Part shown: piece after piece, positions 1 to 9,000 of the stretch
How the letters are laid out: the number at the start of each line of letters is the position of its first letter
How positions within the stretch are numbered: the stretch's first letter is position 1
Assembly (NCBI RefSeq): GCF_003574655.1
Contig: NZ_QNUM01000003.1
Coordinates: 558,001-622,000 of the forward strand
Source of the DNA: Cohaesibacter haloalkalitolerans
GTDB lineage: Bacteria > Pseudomonadota > Alphaproteobacteria > Rhizobiales > Cohaesibacteraceae
Length of the DNA stretch: 64,000 nt
Direction: 5' to 3'
Made by a program: the position numbers and the translations under genes
Notes under the pieces: generated by a model
The model's input: the letters and a program-made list of their open reading frames with translations, nothing else
Told to the model about the DNA's origin: nothing
The model's database searches: none

Positions 1-609
1 GAGCTGGACCGGGTCATTCCGGCAATTTCTGCCATTGCAGAGGCCAATCTCGGCTGTGCCATCTCCGTTGACACCTACAAGGCCCGCGTTGCCGACAAGG
101 CCCTTGCGGCAGGTGCCCATATCGTCAATGACGTCTGGGGCCTGCAACGCGAACCGGACATCGCCAAAGCCGCCGCCGACCATCAGGCACCGGTCATCAT
201 CAATCACTGGGAGAAGGAACGCCACGCCGACAGCGACATCCTCGACCAGATGAAACGCTTCTTTGACCGTTCGATCGCCATCGCCCTTGCAGCGGGAGTG
301 AAGCACGCAGACATCGTGCTCGACCCCGGAATCGGCTTTGCAAAAGACGTGGCAGAAAATATCGAGATTTTAGCCCGACTTGAACAATTATGCGTTTGGG
401 GGTATCCATTATTGATAGGTACATCACGCAAGAGATTTATCGGCAGCTTGACCGGTCGGGAGGAACCAAGGGATCGGGTCTTCGGCACAGTCGCCTCCAA
501 TGTGGTTGCCTTGATGAAGGGAGCTGCCATATTTCGCGTGCATGACGTCGCGGCCCACAAGGACGCACTCGCCGTAGCCCATGCCATAAGCCAGCAACAA
601 CGGACCTGA
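1..609 (+). CDS. folP: Dihydropteroate synthase, 3' part (5' end outside window)
   Basis: The reading frame is open from the first base, so this is the C-terminal 202 residues of FolP, the TIM-barrel enzyme that joins p-aminobenzoate to the pterin pyrophosphate in folate synthesis; sulfonamides target it. Visible family motifs are SVDTYKA near residue 24, VNDVWG near 43, VLDPGIGFAK near 103, the substrate-binding loop IGTSRKRFIG near 139 and the closing RVHDV near 179. The family is usually about 270-290 residues, so roughly the first quarter to third is missing. Three bases separate its stop from folB, and folK follows with an overlap, which fits a folate operon. Identification is secure. 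Confidence 0.96.
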   Translation, partial: ELDRVIPAISAIAEANLGCAISVDTYKARVADKALAAGAHIVNDVWGLQREPDIAKAAADHQAPVIINHWEKERHADSDILDQMKRFFDRSIAIALAAGVKHADIVLDPGIGFAKDVAENIEILARLEQLCVWGYPLLIGTSRKRFIGSLTGREEPRDRVFGTVASNVVALMKGAAIFRVHDVAAHKDALAVAHAISQQQRT

Positions 610-612
610 CCC

Positions 613-984
613 ATGGATCGCATCATCCTCCGAGACCTCGCCTTCTTTGCCTATCACGGCGTTTACCAGGAGGAAGCTACCCTGGGCCAACGCTTCTACT
701 TCGACCTTGACTGTTATCTCGATCTGCGCCCCGCAGGTGAAAGCGACGATGAAACCCAGACCGTGCGCTACGACTATATCGCCAAGCGCGTCGAAAACAT
801 TGTCAAGAACCAGAGATTCAAGCTGATCGAGGCCCTCGCCGAAACTGTTGCCAAAGACCTGCTCGGCCATTTCGGCAGCCTGCAGAAAATCCGCGTGAAA
901 GTTCGCAAACCGGAAGCCCCCATTCCGGCCATCATCAAAGACATCGCTGTAGAAATAATCAGAGACCGCGAGGATTACGCATGA
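613..984 (+). CDS. folB: Dihydroneopterin aldolase
   Basis: A 123-residue cytoplasmic enzyme that cleaves dihydroneopterin to 6-hydroxymethyl-dihydropterin and glycolaldehyde, the step before FolK. The N-terminal segment ILRDLAFFAYHGVYQEEATL carries the typical aldolase start (L-x-x-x-AYHGV-x-x-EE), and the later LIEALAETVAKDLL helix and a KVRKPEAPIP strand are also typical. Length matches the family (about 120). It starts 3 nt after folP ends and its last four bases (ATGA) contain the folK start, so the three genes are probably translationally coupled. The Shine-Dalgarno signal before the ATG is weak, as expected for a coupled gene. Confidence 0.95.
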   Translation: MDRIILRDLAFFAYHGVYQEEATLGQRFYFDLDCYLDLRPAGESDDETQTVRYDYIAKRVENIVKNQRFKLIEALAETVAKDLLGHFGSLQKIRVKVRKPEAPIPAIIKDIAVEIIRDREDYA

Positions 985-1487
985 TGAAGAACAGTCTGCC
1001 CGAAACATTGGTTTTCATTTCTCTGGGCGGCAACATCGGGGATCCGGCCATCACCATTGAAGATGCTCTGTCCACCCTTTCGTCACAGAAAGGCGTGCGG
1101 GTCATCTCACGTTCGCCCTATTACATCACCCCGCCATGGGGCAACACCAATCAGTCCGAGTTTGTCAACGCCTGCGCCGTGTTGAAGACGACCTTGTCGG
1201 CCGCGGACCTTCTCAAGACCTGCCTTGAGGTTGAAAAGAGCATGGGACGTGTACGGGATACCCATTGGGGACCGCGGATCATCGACATCGACCTGCTCAC
1301 CTATGGGGACGCTGTCATTGATGAAGACAATTTGCAGATCCCGCACCCCTACATGACGGAACGCGCCTTTGTGCTGGTGCCGCTGCGCGATCTCGCCCCG
1401 GATTTTTCGCTCAACGGCGTGCCCATCGACGCCATGCTGGAAGGTCTTGACCAGTCAGGCATCGTCCGCCTTGATCATCACGGCTAA
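981..1487 (+). CDS. folK: 2-amino-4-hydroxy-6-hydroxymethyldihydropteridine pyrophosphokinase
   Basis: A 168-residue HPPK that transfers pyrophosphate from ATP to the hydroxymethyl pterin, giving the FolP substrate. Motifs in order: SLGGNIGDP (about residues 14-22), SPYYITPPWG (about 46-55), and the signature RDTHWGPRIIDIDLL (about 92-106) with the two magnesium-binding aspartates in DIDLL; then IPHPYMTERAFVLVPL. Two adjacent ATG codons are possible starts; the first overlaps the folB stop by 4 nt. With folP and folB it completes three consecutive folate steps. No strong terminator follows within 80 nt. Confidence 0.96.
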   Translation: MMKNSLPETLVFISLGGNIGDPAITIEDALSTLSSQKGVRVISRSPYYITPPWGNTNQSEFVNACAVLKTTLSAADLLKTCLEVEKSMGRVRDTHWGPRIIDIDLLTYGDAVIDEDNLQIPHPYMTERAFVLVPLRDLAPDFSLNGVPIDAMLEGLDQSGIVRLDHHG

Positions 1488-1565
1488 CTGTCGGATTGCC
1501 CGCCAGCCCTGCGCTTTCCGAGCACAGTTTTTGTGCACTTCCTTGTCATATTTTTATTGCCCGAA

Positions 1566-1609
1566 GGCATCAAGGGGTAGTAGTGAAGGCCCAATCACTC
1601 CTTGATGCC
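1566..1609. other. Long perfect hairpin between folK and the flavin reductase
   Basis: A 10-bp perfect inverted repeat (GGCATCAAGG at 1566-1575, CCTTGATGCC at 1600-1609) with a further 5-bp inner pairing (AGTGA and TCACT). It lies about 75 nt upstream of the flavin reductase start. There is no T-run on either side, so a simple terminator is unlikely; it could be an operator, an RNA element or a repeat unit. No known riboswitch class was recognised. Confidence 0.5.
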
Positions 1610-1682
1610 GGTGCATCCGGAAGTCCCCTGTCGGAAAGCGCTTTGCTGCGCCTTCTTCCTCCCTCACACAGGAAAATCGAAA

Positions 1683-2234
1683 ATGACCAAATCCTTGAAG
1701 ATCGCAGGCATCTGCGGCAGCCTGCGCAACAATTCCTATTCTGGAAACCTCCTTGCTGCCATGGCCGACCTTCTGCCTGAAGGGACCGAGTTCAATCGCG
1801 TCGATATCGCAAACATTCCTCTCTACAATCAGGATCTGGATACGGCCAATGGCCCGGAATCTGTATTCGCTGGCCGTGCCTTGGTTGCCGAGAGCGATGC
1901 TGTCATCATCACTCTGCCTGAGTTCAACCACGGGATTCCCGGTGTGCTGAAAAACGCGCTCGACTGGCTCTCCCGCCCGGCCTTCACCGGTTGCTTCACC
2001 GATAAGCCGGTGCTGTTTGCAACCATCGCCCCCGGCCCGCTCGGCGGCGTGCGTGCTCAGGCACAGATGCGCGTTACGCTGTCATGCATGCTGTGCAAAT
2101 TGCTACCGTTGCCGGAAATCGCCGTCACCTTCGCTGCCCAGAAGTTCCCGGAAGGCAAGCTGGTCGATGAACCAACACAAAAGCACATTCAGATGGTGAT
2201 GGACTCGTTCCTCGCAAAAGCCGATCTCGTGTAG
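1683..2234 (+). CDS. NADPH-dependent FMN reductase-like flavoprotein
   Basis: A 183-residue protein of the NAD(P)H-dependent FMN reductase family (flavodoxin-like fold, related to ChrR, YieF and ArsH); members reduce FMN, quinones or metals such as chromate in the cytosol. The start MTKSLKIAGICGSLRNNSYS shows the first strand and the FMN-phosphate loop GSLRNNS; the second FMN loop is the PEFNHGIPGVLKNALDW segment at about residues 79-95. The ATG at 1683 was chosen over an upstream in-frame ATG at 1602 because it has an AGGAAA ribosome site and makes the fold begin where the family does. It converges with the channel gene, whose stop is 2 nt away. Exact substrate unknown. Confidence 0.88.
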   Translation: MTKSLKIAGICGSLRNNSYSGNLLAAMADLLPEGTEFNRVDIANIPLYNQDLDTANGPESVFAGRALVAESDAVIITLPEFNHGIPGVLKNALDWLSRPAFTGCFTDKPVLFATIAPGPLGGVRAQAQMRVTLSCMLCKLLPLPEIAVTFAAQKFPEGKLVDEPTQKHIQMVMDSFLAKADLV

Positions 2235-2236
2235 AT

Positions 2237-2671
2237 CTAAAAATGATGCTTGGCAGCAAACGGTCCATACCGTTTGCTTGCCCCGATCAGATAGGCTGTT
2301 GACCAGCCGATATAGATGAAGCCGGCGATCCCTTCAAGCGCCCCCAGAATGCGCCACTGCTTGGACAGAATGATGTCTCCATAGCCAAGCGTCGAGAAGG
2401 TGACCGTGGAGAAATAGAGCGCTTCGTCAAACGCCTGTAGCGCGCCAACCGTCCAATAGGTCACCGCCCAGACCCAGATCTGCAGAGCGTGGATCACAAA
2501 CACCCCCAGCACCGTGGCCACCATCAGCCACATCTTGCGATAGTGAATGGCAACATTGGACCAGATGCTGGCCAGAATGCGCACCCGGTTGAATATCTCG
2601 ATCATCCCCAGCATCTGAACAAAGACGCAGGCTGTGATCACCAGACAGCCGACAAACAGACTGATCAGCAT
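2237..2671 (-). CDS. Small potassium-channel-like membrane protein (Ion_trans_2 type)
   Basis: A 144-residue inner-membrane protein with the potassium selectivity filter TLGYGD at about residues 94-99, preceded by a pore helix (ALYFSTVTFS) and followed by an inner helix (ALEGIAGFIYIGWSTAYLIG). Two further hydrophobic segments lie at about 2-24 and 48-72, so the layout is roughly two helices, pore loop, last helix. No cytoplasmic gating domain is seen. The start at 2671 has a GGGAGG site 8 nt upstream, better than the in-frame codon 51 nt earlier. Likely forms a tetrameric cation channel; ligand and physiological role are unknown. Confidence 0.82.
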   Translation of the reverse strand: MLISLFVGCLVITACVFVQMLGMIEIFNRVRILASIWSNVAIHYRKMWLMVATVLGVFVIHALQIWVWAVTYWTVGALQAFDEALYFSTVTFSTLGYGDIILSKQWRILGALEGIAGFIYIGWSTAYLIGASKRYGPFAAKHHF

Positions 2672-2773
2672 TCGCCTTACCTCCCAAAGGACAAAGCATC
2701 CGACATTCCGTTGAGCGATCATGAGCGCCGCACGGGAACGGGCACGGGTGCCTGTTTCGCCTCAGCCTAACAA

Positions 2774-2806
2774 CAAAAAGTCGCGCGTCCGTAAAGGACA
2801 CGCGAC
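2774..2806 (-). terminator. Rho-independent terminator after pccB
   Basis: Read on the minus strand, an 11-bp stem (one G-U pair) at 2806-2796 and 2790-2780 with a 5-nt loop is followed by TTTTTGTTG. It begins 43 nt after the pccB stop codon. Confidence 0.85.
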
Positions 2807-2848
2807 AAGATATTCAAATATCGTGATTTCAACAGACAAAAGAACGCA

Positions 2849-4381
2849 TTAGAGCGGGATATTGTCGTGCTTCTTCCACGGGTTCTCAAGCCGCTTGTTG
2901 CGCAACATCCTGAGAGCCCGCGCAATCCGCAGGCGTGTCCGATGCGGCATGATCACCTCGTCGATGAAGCCCCGTTCCGCGGCCACGAAGGGCGACAAAA
3001 ACCGGTCTTCATAATCCTTGGTGTGCTGGGCGATCTTTTCCGGATCATCCAGATCCTTGCGGAATATGATCTCGACCGCCCCCTTCGCCCCCATCACAGC
3101 GATCTGGGCGCTTGGCCAGGCATAGTTGACATCGCCACGCAAATGCTTGGATCCCATGACGTCATAGGCGCCGCCGTAGGCCTTGCGGGTGATGACCGTC
3201 ACCTTGGGAACCGTTGCCTCGGCATAGGCGAACAGCAGTTTGGCGCCATGCTTGATCAGTCCGCCATATTCCTGATCGGTCCCGGGCAGGAAACCCGGCA
3301 CATCCACCAGCGTCACCACCGGTATATCGAAGGCATCGCAGAAGCGGACGAAGCGGGCAGCCTTGCGCGAGCAGTCGCTGTCCAGCACCCCGGCCAACAC
3401 CATCGGCTGGTTGGCAACGATGCCGATGGTCCGCCCTTCCATACGCGCGAAACCGGTGATGATGTTGCGGGCAAAGGCTTCCTGTATCTCGAAGAAATCG
3501 CCCTCGTCAACAACCTTCAGGATCAGTTCCTTCATGTCATAGGGCTTGTTGGGATTGTTCGGGACCAGCGTTTCCAGCGAATGGTCTTCCCGGTCCCACG
3601 GGTCATAGTGATCAAGCACCGGAGATTCGGACAGGTTGTTGGCGGGCAAAAAATCGATCAAACGACGCATCTGGGCCAATGCCTCGATATCGTCATCATA
3701 GGCACCATCGGCAATCGACGACTTGGTGGTGTGCACCGATGCGCCGCCAAGCTGCTCGGACGTCACCTCTTCGTTTGTCACGGTCTTGACCACTTCCGGG
3801 CCGGTCACGAACATGTAGGAGCGGTCGCGGACCATGAAGATGAAATCGGTCATCGCCGGCGAGTAGACATCGCCACCGGCACAAGGCCCCATGATCAGCG
3901 AAATCTGCGGGATGACACCGGATGCCATGACGTTGCGCTGGAACACCTCACCATAGCCGCCCAACGCATCGACGCCCTCCTGAATGCGGGCTCCACCGGC
4001 ATCGAACAGACCGATGATCGGGGCACGGCTTTTCAGCGCCATATCCTGAATCTTGGTGATCTTCTGGGCGTGGGTCTTGGAAAGCGACCCGCCCAATACG
4101 GTGAAATCCTTGGCAAAGATGTAGACGATGCGGCCATTGACCGTGCCCCAGCCGGTCACCACACCATCGCCGGGCATCTTGACCTTTTCCATCCCGAAAT
4201 CGGTGCATGTATGCTGCACATACATGTCGAACTCTTCGAATGACCCCTCGTCAAGAAAGCACTCGATGCGCTCCCGGGCCGTCAGCTTGCCGCGGGCATG
4301 CTGCGCAGCCATACGCTCCTGGCCACCTCCCATTCTGGCCTTTTCGCGACGTCTTTCAAGCTCGGCAATTACACTTTTCAT
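2849..4381 (-). CDS. pccB: Propionyl-CoA (acyl-CoA) carboxylase beta subunit
   Basis: A 510-residue carboxyltransferase subunit that moves the carboxyl group from biotin to propionyl-CoA, giving methylmalonyl-CoA in propionate, odd-chain and branched amino acid breakdown. The crotonase-like double domain is visible: the N half holds [12 protein letters not shown] and [19 protein letters not shown]; the C half holds [13 protein letters not shown], the [11 protein letters not shown] oxyanion segment and [10 protein letters not shown]. Length equals that of PccB proteins. The ATG at 4381 was preferred over an ORF extending to 4489 because the product then begins [12 protein letters not shown] as in the family and has a GAGG site. 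The biotin subunit gene pccA is not adjacent here. Substrate preference (propionyl rather than acetyl) is inferred from overall resemblance. Confidence 0.93.
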   Translation of the reverse strand: MKSVIAELERRREKARMGGGQERMAAQHARGKLTARERIECFLDEGSFEEFDMYVQHTCTDFGMEKVKMPGDGVVTGWGTVNGRIVYIFAKDFTVLGGSLSKTHAQKITKIQDMALKSRAPIIGLFDAGGARIQEGVDALGGYGEVFQRNVMASGVIPQISLIMGPCAGGDVYSPAMTDFIFMVRDRSYMFVTGPEVVKTVTNEEVTSEQLGGASVHTTKSSIADGAYDDDIEALAQMRRLIDFLPANNLSESPVLDHYDPWDREDHSLETLVPNNPNKPYDMKELILKVVDEGDFFEIQEAFARNIITGFARMEGRTIGIVANQPMVLAGVLDSDCSRKAARFVRFCDAFDIPVVTLVDVPGFLPGTDQEYGGLIKHGAKLLFAYAEATVPKVTVITRKAYGGAYDVMGSKHLRGDVNYAWPSAQIAVMGAKGAVEIIFRKDLDDPEKIAQHTKDYEDRFLSPFVAAERGFIDEVIMPHRTRLRIARALRMLRNKRLENPWKKHDNIPL

Positions 4382-4606
4382 GGCAAGGACCCTCAGAAAG
4401 AATGATGGTTGGAAAGCCGTGTCCTCCCCGCGGTCAGGTATCGACCGCGCAACACGCCCAACGCAATCCATGTCAACGCAACCCTGCAATATATCAGGAT
4501 TTCTGCTGACCCAAGGGCTAACATAATAAATTTGGAGCCAATAGCTGGCAGATCGGATGAAAGGCTCAGAGAATAGTCTTAAGCTATAAGCAGAAGGTCC
4601 ACCGCC

Positions 4607-5479
4607 TCAGTCCCTAAAGGCCCGGATCACCAGAACGGCGGCATCATATTCGGCCCGGCGGAAAGCCCGGCGCTTGGTGGCCTCTTCATCCTCGCCCCAC
4701 AGCTCGATGTTCCAGTCTTCATCAACCATGGCAGCATTCCATGCAGCATCCGCATGGAGGAACCCGTCCCACACCGCAAAGGCAAGCAGCGCCGACCCGG
4801 TGAGCGTCATGACGCTGTGCACGGCGCCAAGCTGGAATATATCAAGATCACCCCAGAGCGCCCTCAGACGCGCGCCCATGACCGGAGACTGCTCCACAGC
4901 CAGAATGCCGCTGGCCTGCACGAAGCGGCCTCCCAGCGCCTCCTCGGCCCTGTTCAGCACCGGATGCCAGTGATCTCTCTGGCGTTGCACGAGACGCTCC
5001 GGGTGCGTGGCCGGATAGCACAGAAAATCACTGTTGAGATAGGCGACAATCTCGTCGATCATCGCCGGGCGGGCCTCTTCGACACCATCCCGGATAGAAT
5101 TGACAAGACGGGACAGCGGCATGGTGGCCGGATTGATCTCCGTCTCCTGCGCAGCCCACTCGGCAACGAGGGCCTCTGCCAGCGCCCGATTTGGCACGGC
5201 AACAGTCCTCTTGGCCGGGCTTTTCACCTTGCGTCCGTCCAGCAGCACACAATAAAGCAAATTGCCGTCGTTGTCGGTTTCCTCACCGACAGTGACGTCC
5301 TTGTAGAAACGCTTCGGCAGCGGCCTCTTGGTCGCTTCCTTGGAACGCATCATCGGATTGTCGGAGCTGTCCTTCTGGCCAGGGCGGAAATCACCAAACA
5401 GCACGCCATAGGTTTCGCGAGGCTCGCCCTCCGCACCGGTCTGCACCTCGGCACTCTTCTCCGTGTCCTTGTCCGCCAT
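4607..5479 (-). CDS. ATP12-family F1-ATPase assembly chaperone
   Basis: A 290-residue homologue of mitochondrial Atp12, which helps the alpha subunit join the F1 ATP synthase; in bacteria the family is mainly alphaproteobacterial. Typical features: the KRFYKDVTVGEE segment near residue 55, LDGRKVKSPAKR, an AEALVAEWAAQETEINP helix near 105, PLSRLVNSIRDG, and the DFLCYPATHPERLV region near 150. The first 50 residues are charged and low in complexity. Start at 5479 has a GGGGGAGA site 4 nt upstream. It is the last gene of a minus-strand run; 25 nt separate it from the HAD gene. Confidence 0.9.
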   Translation of the reverse strand: MADKDTEKSAEVQTGAEGEPRETYGVLFGDFRPGQKDSSDNPMMRSKEATKRPLPKRFYKDVTVGEETDNDGNLLYCVLLDGRKVKSPAKRTVAVPNRALAEALVAEWAAQETEINPATMPLSRLVNSIRDGVEEARPAMIDEIVAYLNSDFLCYPATHPERLVQRQRDHWHPVLNRAEEALGGRFVQASGILAVEQSPVMGARLRALWGDLDIFQLGAVHSVMTLTGSALLAFAVWDGFLHADAAWNAAMVDEDWNIELWGEDEEATKRRAFRRAEYDAAVLVIRAFRD

Positions 5480-5504
5480 CGGTCTCCCCCAATCAATCCG
5501 TTCG

Positions 5505-6167
5505 TTACAAACCGGCCAGCAGCGCGTGCAGCTCCGGATAATCATCGACAATATGCTGCGCCCCGGCCTGCATCAACGCGTCACTGGTATGATAGCCCCA
5601 ACTGACGCCGATGGTGTTGACCCGGGCGCTGACCGCCATTTCCATGTCGTAGCTCGTATCGCCGATCATGTAGGTATCCGCAGCGGCAACCCCCGTCTCG
5701 CCCATCGCCTGCAGGATCATGCCCGGATGCGGCTTGGAAGGAGCCCTGTCGGCAGTCTGCACCGTGACGAACAGATCGTGCCAGCCGTAGCAGTCGAACA
5801 GATGCAAAACCCCGCGATAGGCCTTGCCGGTGGCAATGCCGAGCAGCACGTCCGGCGCTTTCGCCAGTGCCTCGATCGCGTCCCTGGCTCCATCGTAGAG
5901 ATATTCTTCCGCCTCGCCTCTGGCACGTTTGCCGATGACGAAATCCTTGTAGCTCTCCACCAGCGCACCATTCTGGGCTGCGGTCAGATGGGGCGCCAAC
6001 TTGAAAATCGCTTCCGGCAGTGACAGGCCGATGATCGAACGCGTCTCTTCAGCAGTAGGCGCAGGCAGGCGATGAACACCGAAGGCATGCTCCATGCCTT
6101 CGACAATCGTGTGCTGGCTGTCGACCAGAGTTCCGTCACAGTCGAAAATGAAAAGTTTGAGGCTCAT
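5505..6167 (-). CDS. HAD-superfamily phosphatase (phosphoglycolate phosphatase-like)
   Basis: A 220-residue soluble HAD hydrolase. Motif I DCDGT with the nucleophile Asp is at residues 9-13; motif II is the serine or threonine of LLGIATGK near 117; the lysine of the PSKPHPGMI segment near 149 is motif III; and motif IV is MIGDTSYDMEMA near 167-178. The helical cap between residues 15 and 90 has the form of the Gph or beta-phosphoglucomutase subfamily. A GAGGA site precedes the ATG. It sits between the pseudouridine synthase and ATP12 genes, an arrangement common in Hyphomicrobiales. True substrate is not evident. Confidence 0.9.
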   Translation of the reverse strand: MSLKLFIFDCDGTLVDSQHTIVEGMEHAFGVHRLPAPTAEETRSIIGLSLPEAIFKLAPHLTAAQNGALVESYKDFVIGKRARGEAEEYLYDGARDAIEALAKAPDVLLGIATGKAYRGVLHLFDCYGWHDLFVTVQTADRAPSKPHPGMILQAMGETGVAAADTYMIGDTSYDMEMAVSARVNTIGVSWGYHTSDALMQAGAQHIVDDYPELHALLAGL

Positions 6168-6242
6168 GAGAACGGGTCCTCAGGCTGGAAAAACAGAAAG
6201 GCGAATAGTGGACACGGGCGCTAGACTGCGGAACCGGAACGA

Positions 6243-7256
6243 TCAGTCTTCGGTGCCAAGCTCGTCCTCGATCTCCGGATCATAGGACGCCTCGTCAAAC
6301 CCGAGCAGATTCCAGCTCTGCTGCATGTGCGACGGCAATGGCGCACTGACATCAAGTATTCCACCCTTGGGATGCGGAATGCGGATGCGCCTTGCATGCA
6401 GATGCAGCTTCTTCTGAATGCCGCCGGGGAACTCCCAGTTTTCGATGTTGAAATATTTCGGATCACCGATGATCGGGCATTCCATGTAGGCCGTGTGGAC
6501 GCGCAGCTGATGGGTGCGCCCGGTAACCGGCTTGAGCACCAGCCACGACATCTTCTGCCCGGATGTTTCGACAACCGCATAGTGGGTCACAGCGTGCTGC
6601 GCACCATCATCGCCATGGCGAGCAATCCGCATCCGGTCACCGTCTTCGGCCTGATACTTGGCCAGATAGGTGGAGATACGACCCTGATGGGGCTTTGGCA
6701 CGCCTCGCACCAGCGCCCAGTAGGTTTTCTGTGTCGACCGTTCGCGGAAGGCCTTGGTCAGCGCCATGGCAACCGAGCGCTTGCGGGCAATCACCAGAAC
6801 GCCCGAGGTGTCCCTGTCCAGACGATGGACAAGACGCGGCTTCTGGCCATTCCGATCGCGCAGGGCTTCCAGCATGCCATCGACATGGCGGCTCATGCCC
6901 GAGCCCCCCTGCACGGCCAAGCCTGCCGGCTTGTTGATGACAAACAGATCCTTGTCATCATAGAGCATGATCGACTTGAGAAATTCGCCATCATCATCCG
7001 AGGCCCGCGGCATCGCCCGCTTGGGAGCGGCACTCTGCGACTTCTCATCGGTCGCCAGCGGCGGCACGCGCACTTCCTGCCCCTTCAACAGCCTCACGTT
7101 CGTTTTCACCCGCTTGCCATCGACACGCACCTGCCCTGTGCGCAGCAATTTCTGCAGCTGGCCAAAGGAAAGTCCCGGAAAATGCTCCTTGAACCATCGG
7201 TCCAGACGCAATCCGTCCTCTTCCCCTGTCACTTCGCGAAACTGAATGGTTGCCAT
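6243..7256 (-). CDS. RluA-family (RluC/RluD-like) rRNA pseudouridine synthase
   Basis: A 337-residue enzyme that isomerises uridines in 23S rRNA. An N-terminal S4 RNA-binding domain (RLDRWFKEHFPGLSFGQLQK near residue 15, then KLLRTGQVRVDGKRV) is followed by the catalytic domain with the signature HRLDRDTSGVLVIARK near residue 148, which contains the catalytic aspartate, and later KPVTGRTHQLRVH. Family length is about 310-340. The start at 7256 (MATIQFREVTG) was preferred over the in-frame codon 90 nt upstream because it leaves a 19-nt gap after crcB with a GAGAG site. Which uridines it modifies cannot be told from the sequence. Confidence 0.92.
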   Translation of the reverse strand: MATIQFREVTGEEDGLRLDRWFKEHFPGLSFGQLQKLLRTGQVRVDGKRVKTNVRLLKGQEVRVPPLATDEKSQSAAPKRAMPRASDDDGEFLKSIMLYDDKDLFVINKPAGLAVQGGSGMSRHVDGMLEALRDRNGQKPRLVHRLDRDTSGVLVIARKRSVAMALTKAFRERSTQKTYWALVRGVPKPHQGRISTYLAKYQAEDGDRMRIARHGDDGAQHAVTHYAVVETSGQKMSWLVLKPVTGRTHQLRVHTAYMECPIIGDPKYFNIENWEFPGGIQKKLHLHARRIRIPHPKGGILDVSAPLPSHMQQSWNLLGFDEASYDPEIEDELGTED

Positions 7257-7275
7257 TCGATCTAACTCTCTATTC

Positions 7276-7653
7276 TCAAACCAGCGCGCGGGCTGCCGAC
7301 AGCCCAAAGAAGAGCGCCACAATACCGCCCGCCAGCGAGATTGCAATATAAATCAGCGCCAATCCGGACTGGCCGCGCTCCGTCATTGTAACAATATCAA
7401 GCGAAAAAGTGGAAAAGGTGGTGAAGCCACCCAGAAGGCCGGTGGTCAGCAGCAATCGTATTTCAGTGCTGGCGCTGAAACGCACGGCTAGAAAATGAAT
7501 GAGCAGCCCCATGAAGAAGGACCCGACAATGTTGCAGATCATCGTGCCATAAGGCATGCCGCTGCCGAACGAGCGCAAGGCCGCCAGACCGACCAGATGT
7601 CTGAGGCTGGCCCCGACGGCTCCACCGACCGCCACGAATAGGAATTGGTTCAT
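7276..7653 (-). CDS. crcB: Fluoride channel FluC (CrcB)
   Basis: A 125-residue four-helix membrane protein of the Fluc family, dual-topology dimers that export fluoride. Signatures: GGAVGASLRHLVG at the N-terminus, the asparagine-containing TMICNIVGSFFMGLL helix 2 near residues 38-52, and TGLLGGFTTFSTFSLD near 71-86, which carries the sodium-site and phenylalanine-box residues. Length is as usual. It overlaps rarA by 4 nt (ATGA), so the two are coupled. No fluoride riboswitch is seen upstream, so expression probably follows the housekeeping operon. Confidence 0.94.
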   Translation of the reverse strand: MNQFLFVAVGGAVGASLRHLVGLAALRSFGSGMPYGTMICNIVGSFFMGLLIHFLAVRFSASTEIRLLLTTGLLGGFTTFSTFSLDIVTMTERGQSGLALIYIAISLAGGIVALFFGLSAARALV

Positions 7654-8993
7654 TTGTTTCTTTCCATTCTCAATCTGGACCAGTAATCCAGACGCTTGCG
7701 CAATTCGCGCTCGAACCCGCGTTCAACCGGCTCGTAGAATACCTTCCGTCCCAGCGCTTCGGGGAAATAGTCCTGTCCCGAAAAGGCGTCCGGTTCGTCA
7801 TGGTCATAGCGATAGCCTGCCCCATATCCCTGCTCGGCCATCATCTTGGTGGGGGCATTGAGGATATGTTTGGGCGGCGGCAGGGACCCTCCCGCCTTGG
7901 CGACCTTCATCGCCGTGTGAAAGGCCATGTAGCCCTTGTTCGATTTGGGTGCCGTGGCAAGATAGATCGCCAGTTGCGAGAGTGCATAATAGCCTTCCGG
8001 CGCCCCGATCAGCTGGAATGCCTCCCGTGCAGCCATTGCCTGCACCAGGGCATTGGGATCAGCCAGACCAATGTCTTCGGACGCCATGACCGTCATGCGC
8101 CTGAGGATATATAACGGATCCTCTCCGGCATCAAGCATGCGGCACATATAGTAGAGCGCCGCGTCCGGGTCCGAACCGCGGATAGACTTGTGAAAGGCGG
8201 AAATCAGATTGTAGTGACCCTCGGCCGACTTGTCATAGACCGGCGCCCGGCGCTGCAGGATCCGCCCCAATTGCTCGGGTGTAAAGACCTCGCCCTCTTG
8301 CGCCGCCCGCCAGACTTCCTGCGCCAGCGTCAGCGAGGAGCGCCCGTCGCCGTCAGCCATCCGGATGAGCGCCACACGCGCCTCGTCATCAAGCGGCAAA
8401 GGCTTGTCCAACGCTTCCTCGGCCCGCGACAGAAGCTTGCCGATTGCCTCGTCATCAAGGCTCTGAAAGGTCAGCACCTGCGAGCGCGACAGAAGAGCGG
8501 CGTTGAGTTCGAAGGACGGGTTCTCCGTCGTGGCACCGACCAGCACCACGGTACCGTCTTCCATCACCGGCAGGAAGCTGTCCTGCTGGGCCTTGTTGAA
8601 GCGATGGATCTCATCGACAAACAACAGCGTGGTCTTGCCCATCCGCCGCCGCGCGCGGGCCGCTTCGAACACCTTCTTGAGATCGGAGACGCCAGAAAAG
8701 ATTGCCGATATCTGCTCGAAATGCAGATCCGTCCCATCCGCCAGCAGGCGGGCAACGGTCGTCTTGCCCGTGCCCGGTGGTCCCCAAAGCACAAGGCACC
8801 CCAACGAGCCGCTTTTCAGCATGCGCGTGAGAGTGCCGTCAGGCCCCACCAGATGCTCCTGCCCGACCACGTCTTCAAGCCGCCTCGGTCGGAGCAGATC
8901 AGCAAGAGGCCGGGAAGTTCCCTCCCCGGTCTCGCCATGTCCAGAACCAGAGCTGGAAACCTCCAGCCCTGCATTTTCAAATAGATTGCTCAC
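7650..8993 (-). CDS. rarA: Replication-associated recombination AAA+ ATPase RarA (MgsA)
   Basis: A 447-residue AAA+ protein, equal in length to E. coli RarA, which acts with the clamp loader and SSB at stalled forks. After an N-terminal extension, RPLADLLRPRRLEDVVGQ begins the ATPase domain; Walker A is GPPGTGKTT, Walker B is LLFVDEIHRFNKAQQD, sensor 1 is VGATTENPSFELNAALLSR; the C-terminal domain has the FHKSIRGSDPDAALYYMCRM segment. I chose the GTG at 8993 because it lies 7 nt after the protease stop, with a GAGA site, and gives the family length; the longer frame would intrude about 120 nt into the protease gene. Confidence 0.94.
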   Translation of the reverse strand: MSNLFENAGLEVSSSGSGHGETGEGTSRPLADLLRPRRLEDVVGQEHLVGPDGTLTRMLKSGSLGCLVLWGPPGTGKTTVARLLADGTDLHFEQISAIFSGVSDLKKVFEAARARRRMGKTTLLFVDEIHRFNKAQQDSFLPVMEDGTVVLVGATTENPSFELNAALLSRSQVLTFQSLDDEAIGKLLSRAEEALDKPLPLDDEARVALIRMADGDGRSSLTLAQEVWRAAQEGEVFTPEQLGRILQRRAPVYDKSAEGHYNLISAFHKSIRGSDPDAALYYMCRMLDAGEDPLYILRRMTVMASEDIGLADPNALVQAMAAREAFQLIGAPEGYYALSQLAIYLATAPKSNKGYMAFHTAMKVAKAGGSLPPPKHILNAPTKMMAEQGYGAGYRYDHDEPDAFSGQDYFPEALGRKVFYEPVERGFERELRKRLDYWSRLRMERNK

Positions 8994-9000
8994 AGCTATC

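Noticed and set aside
7276-7653. Fluoride riboswitch before crcB
   Set aside because: crcB overlaps rarA by 4 nt and there is no leader in which a riboswitch could lie.
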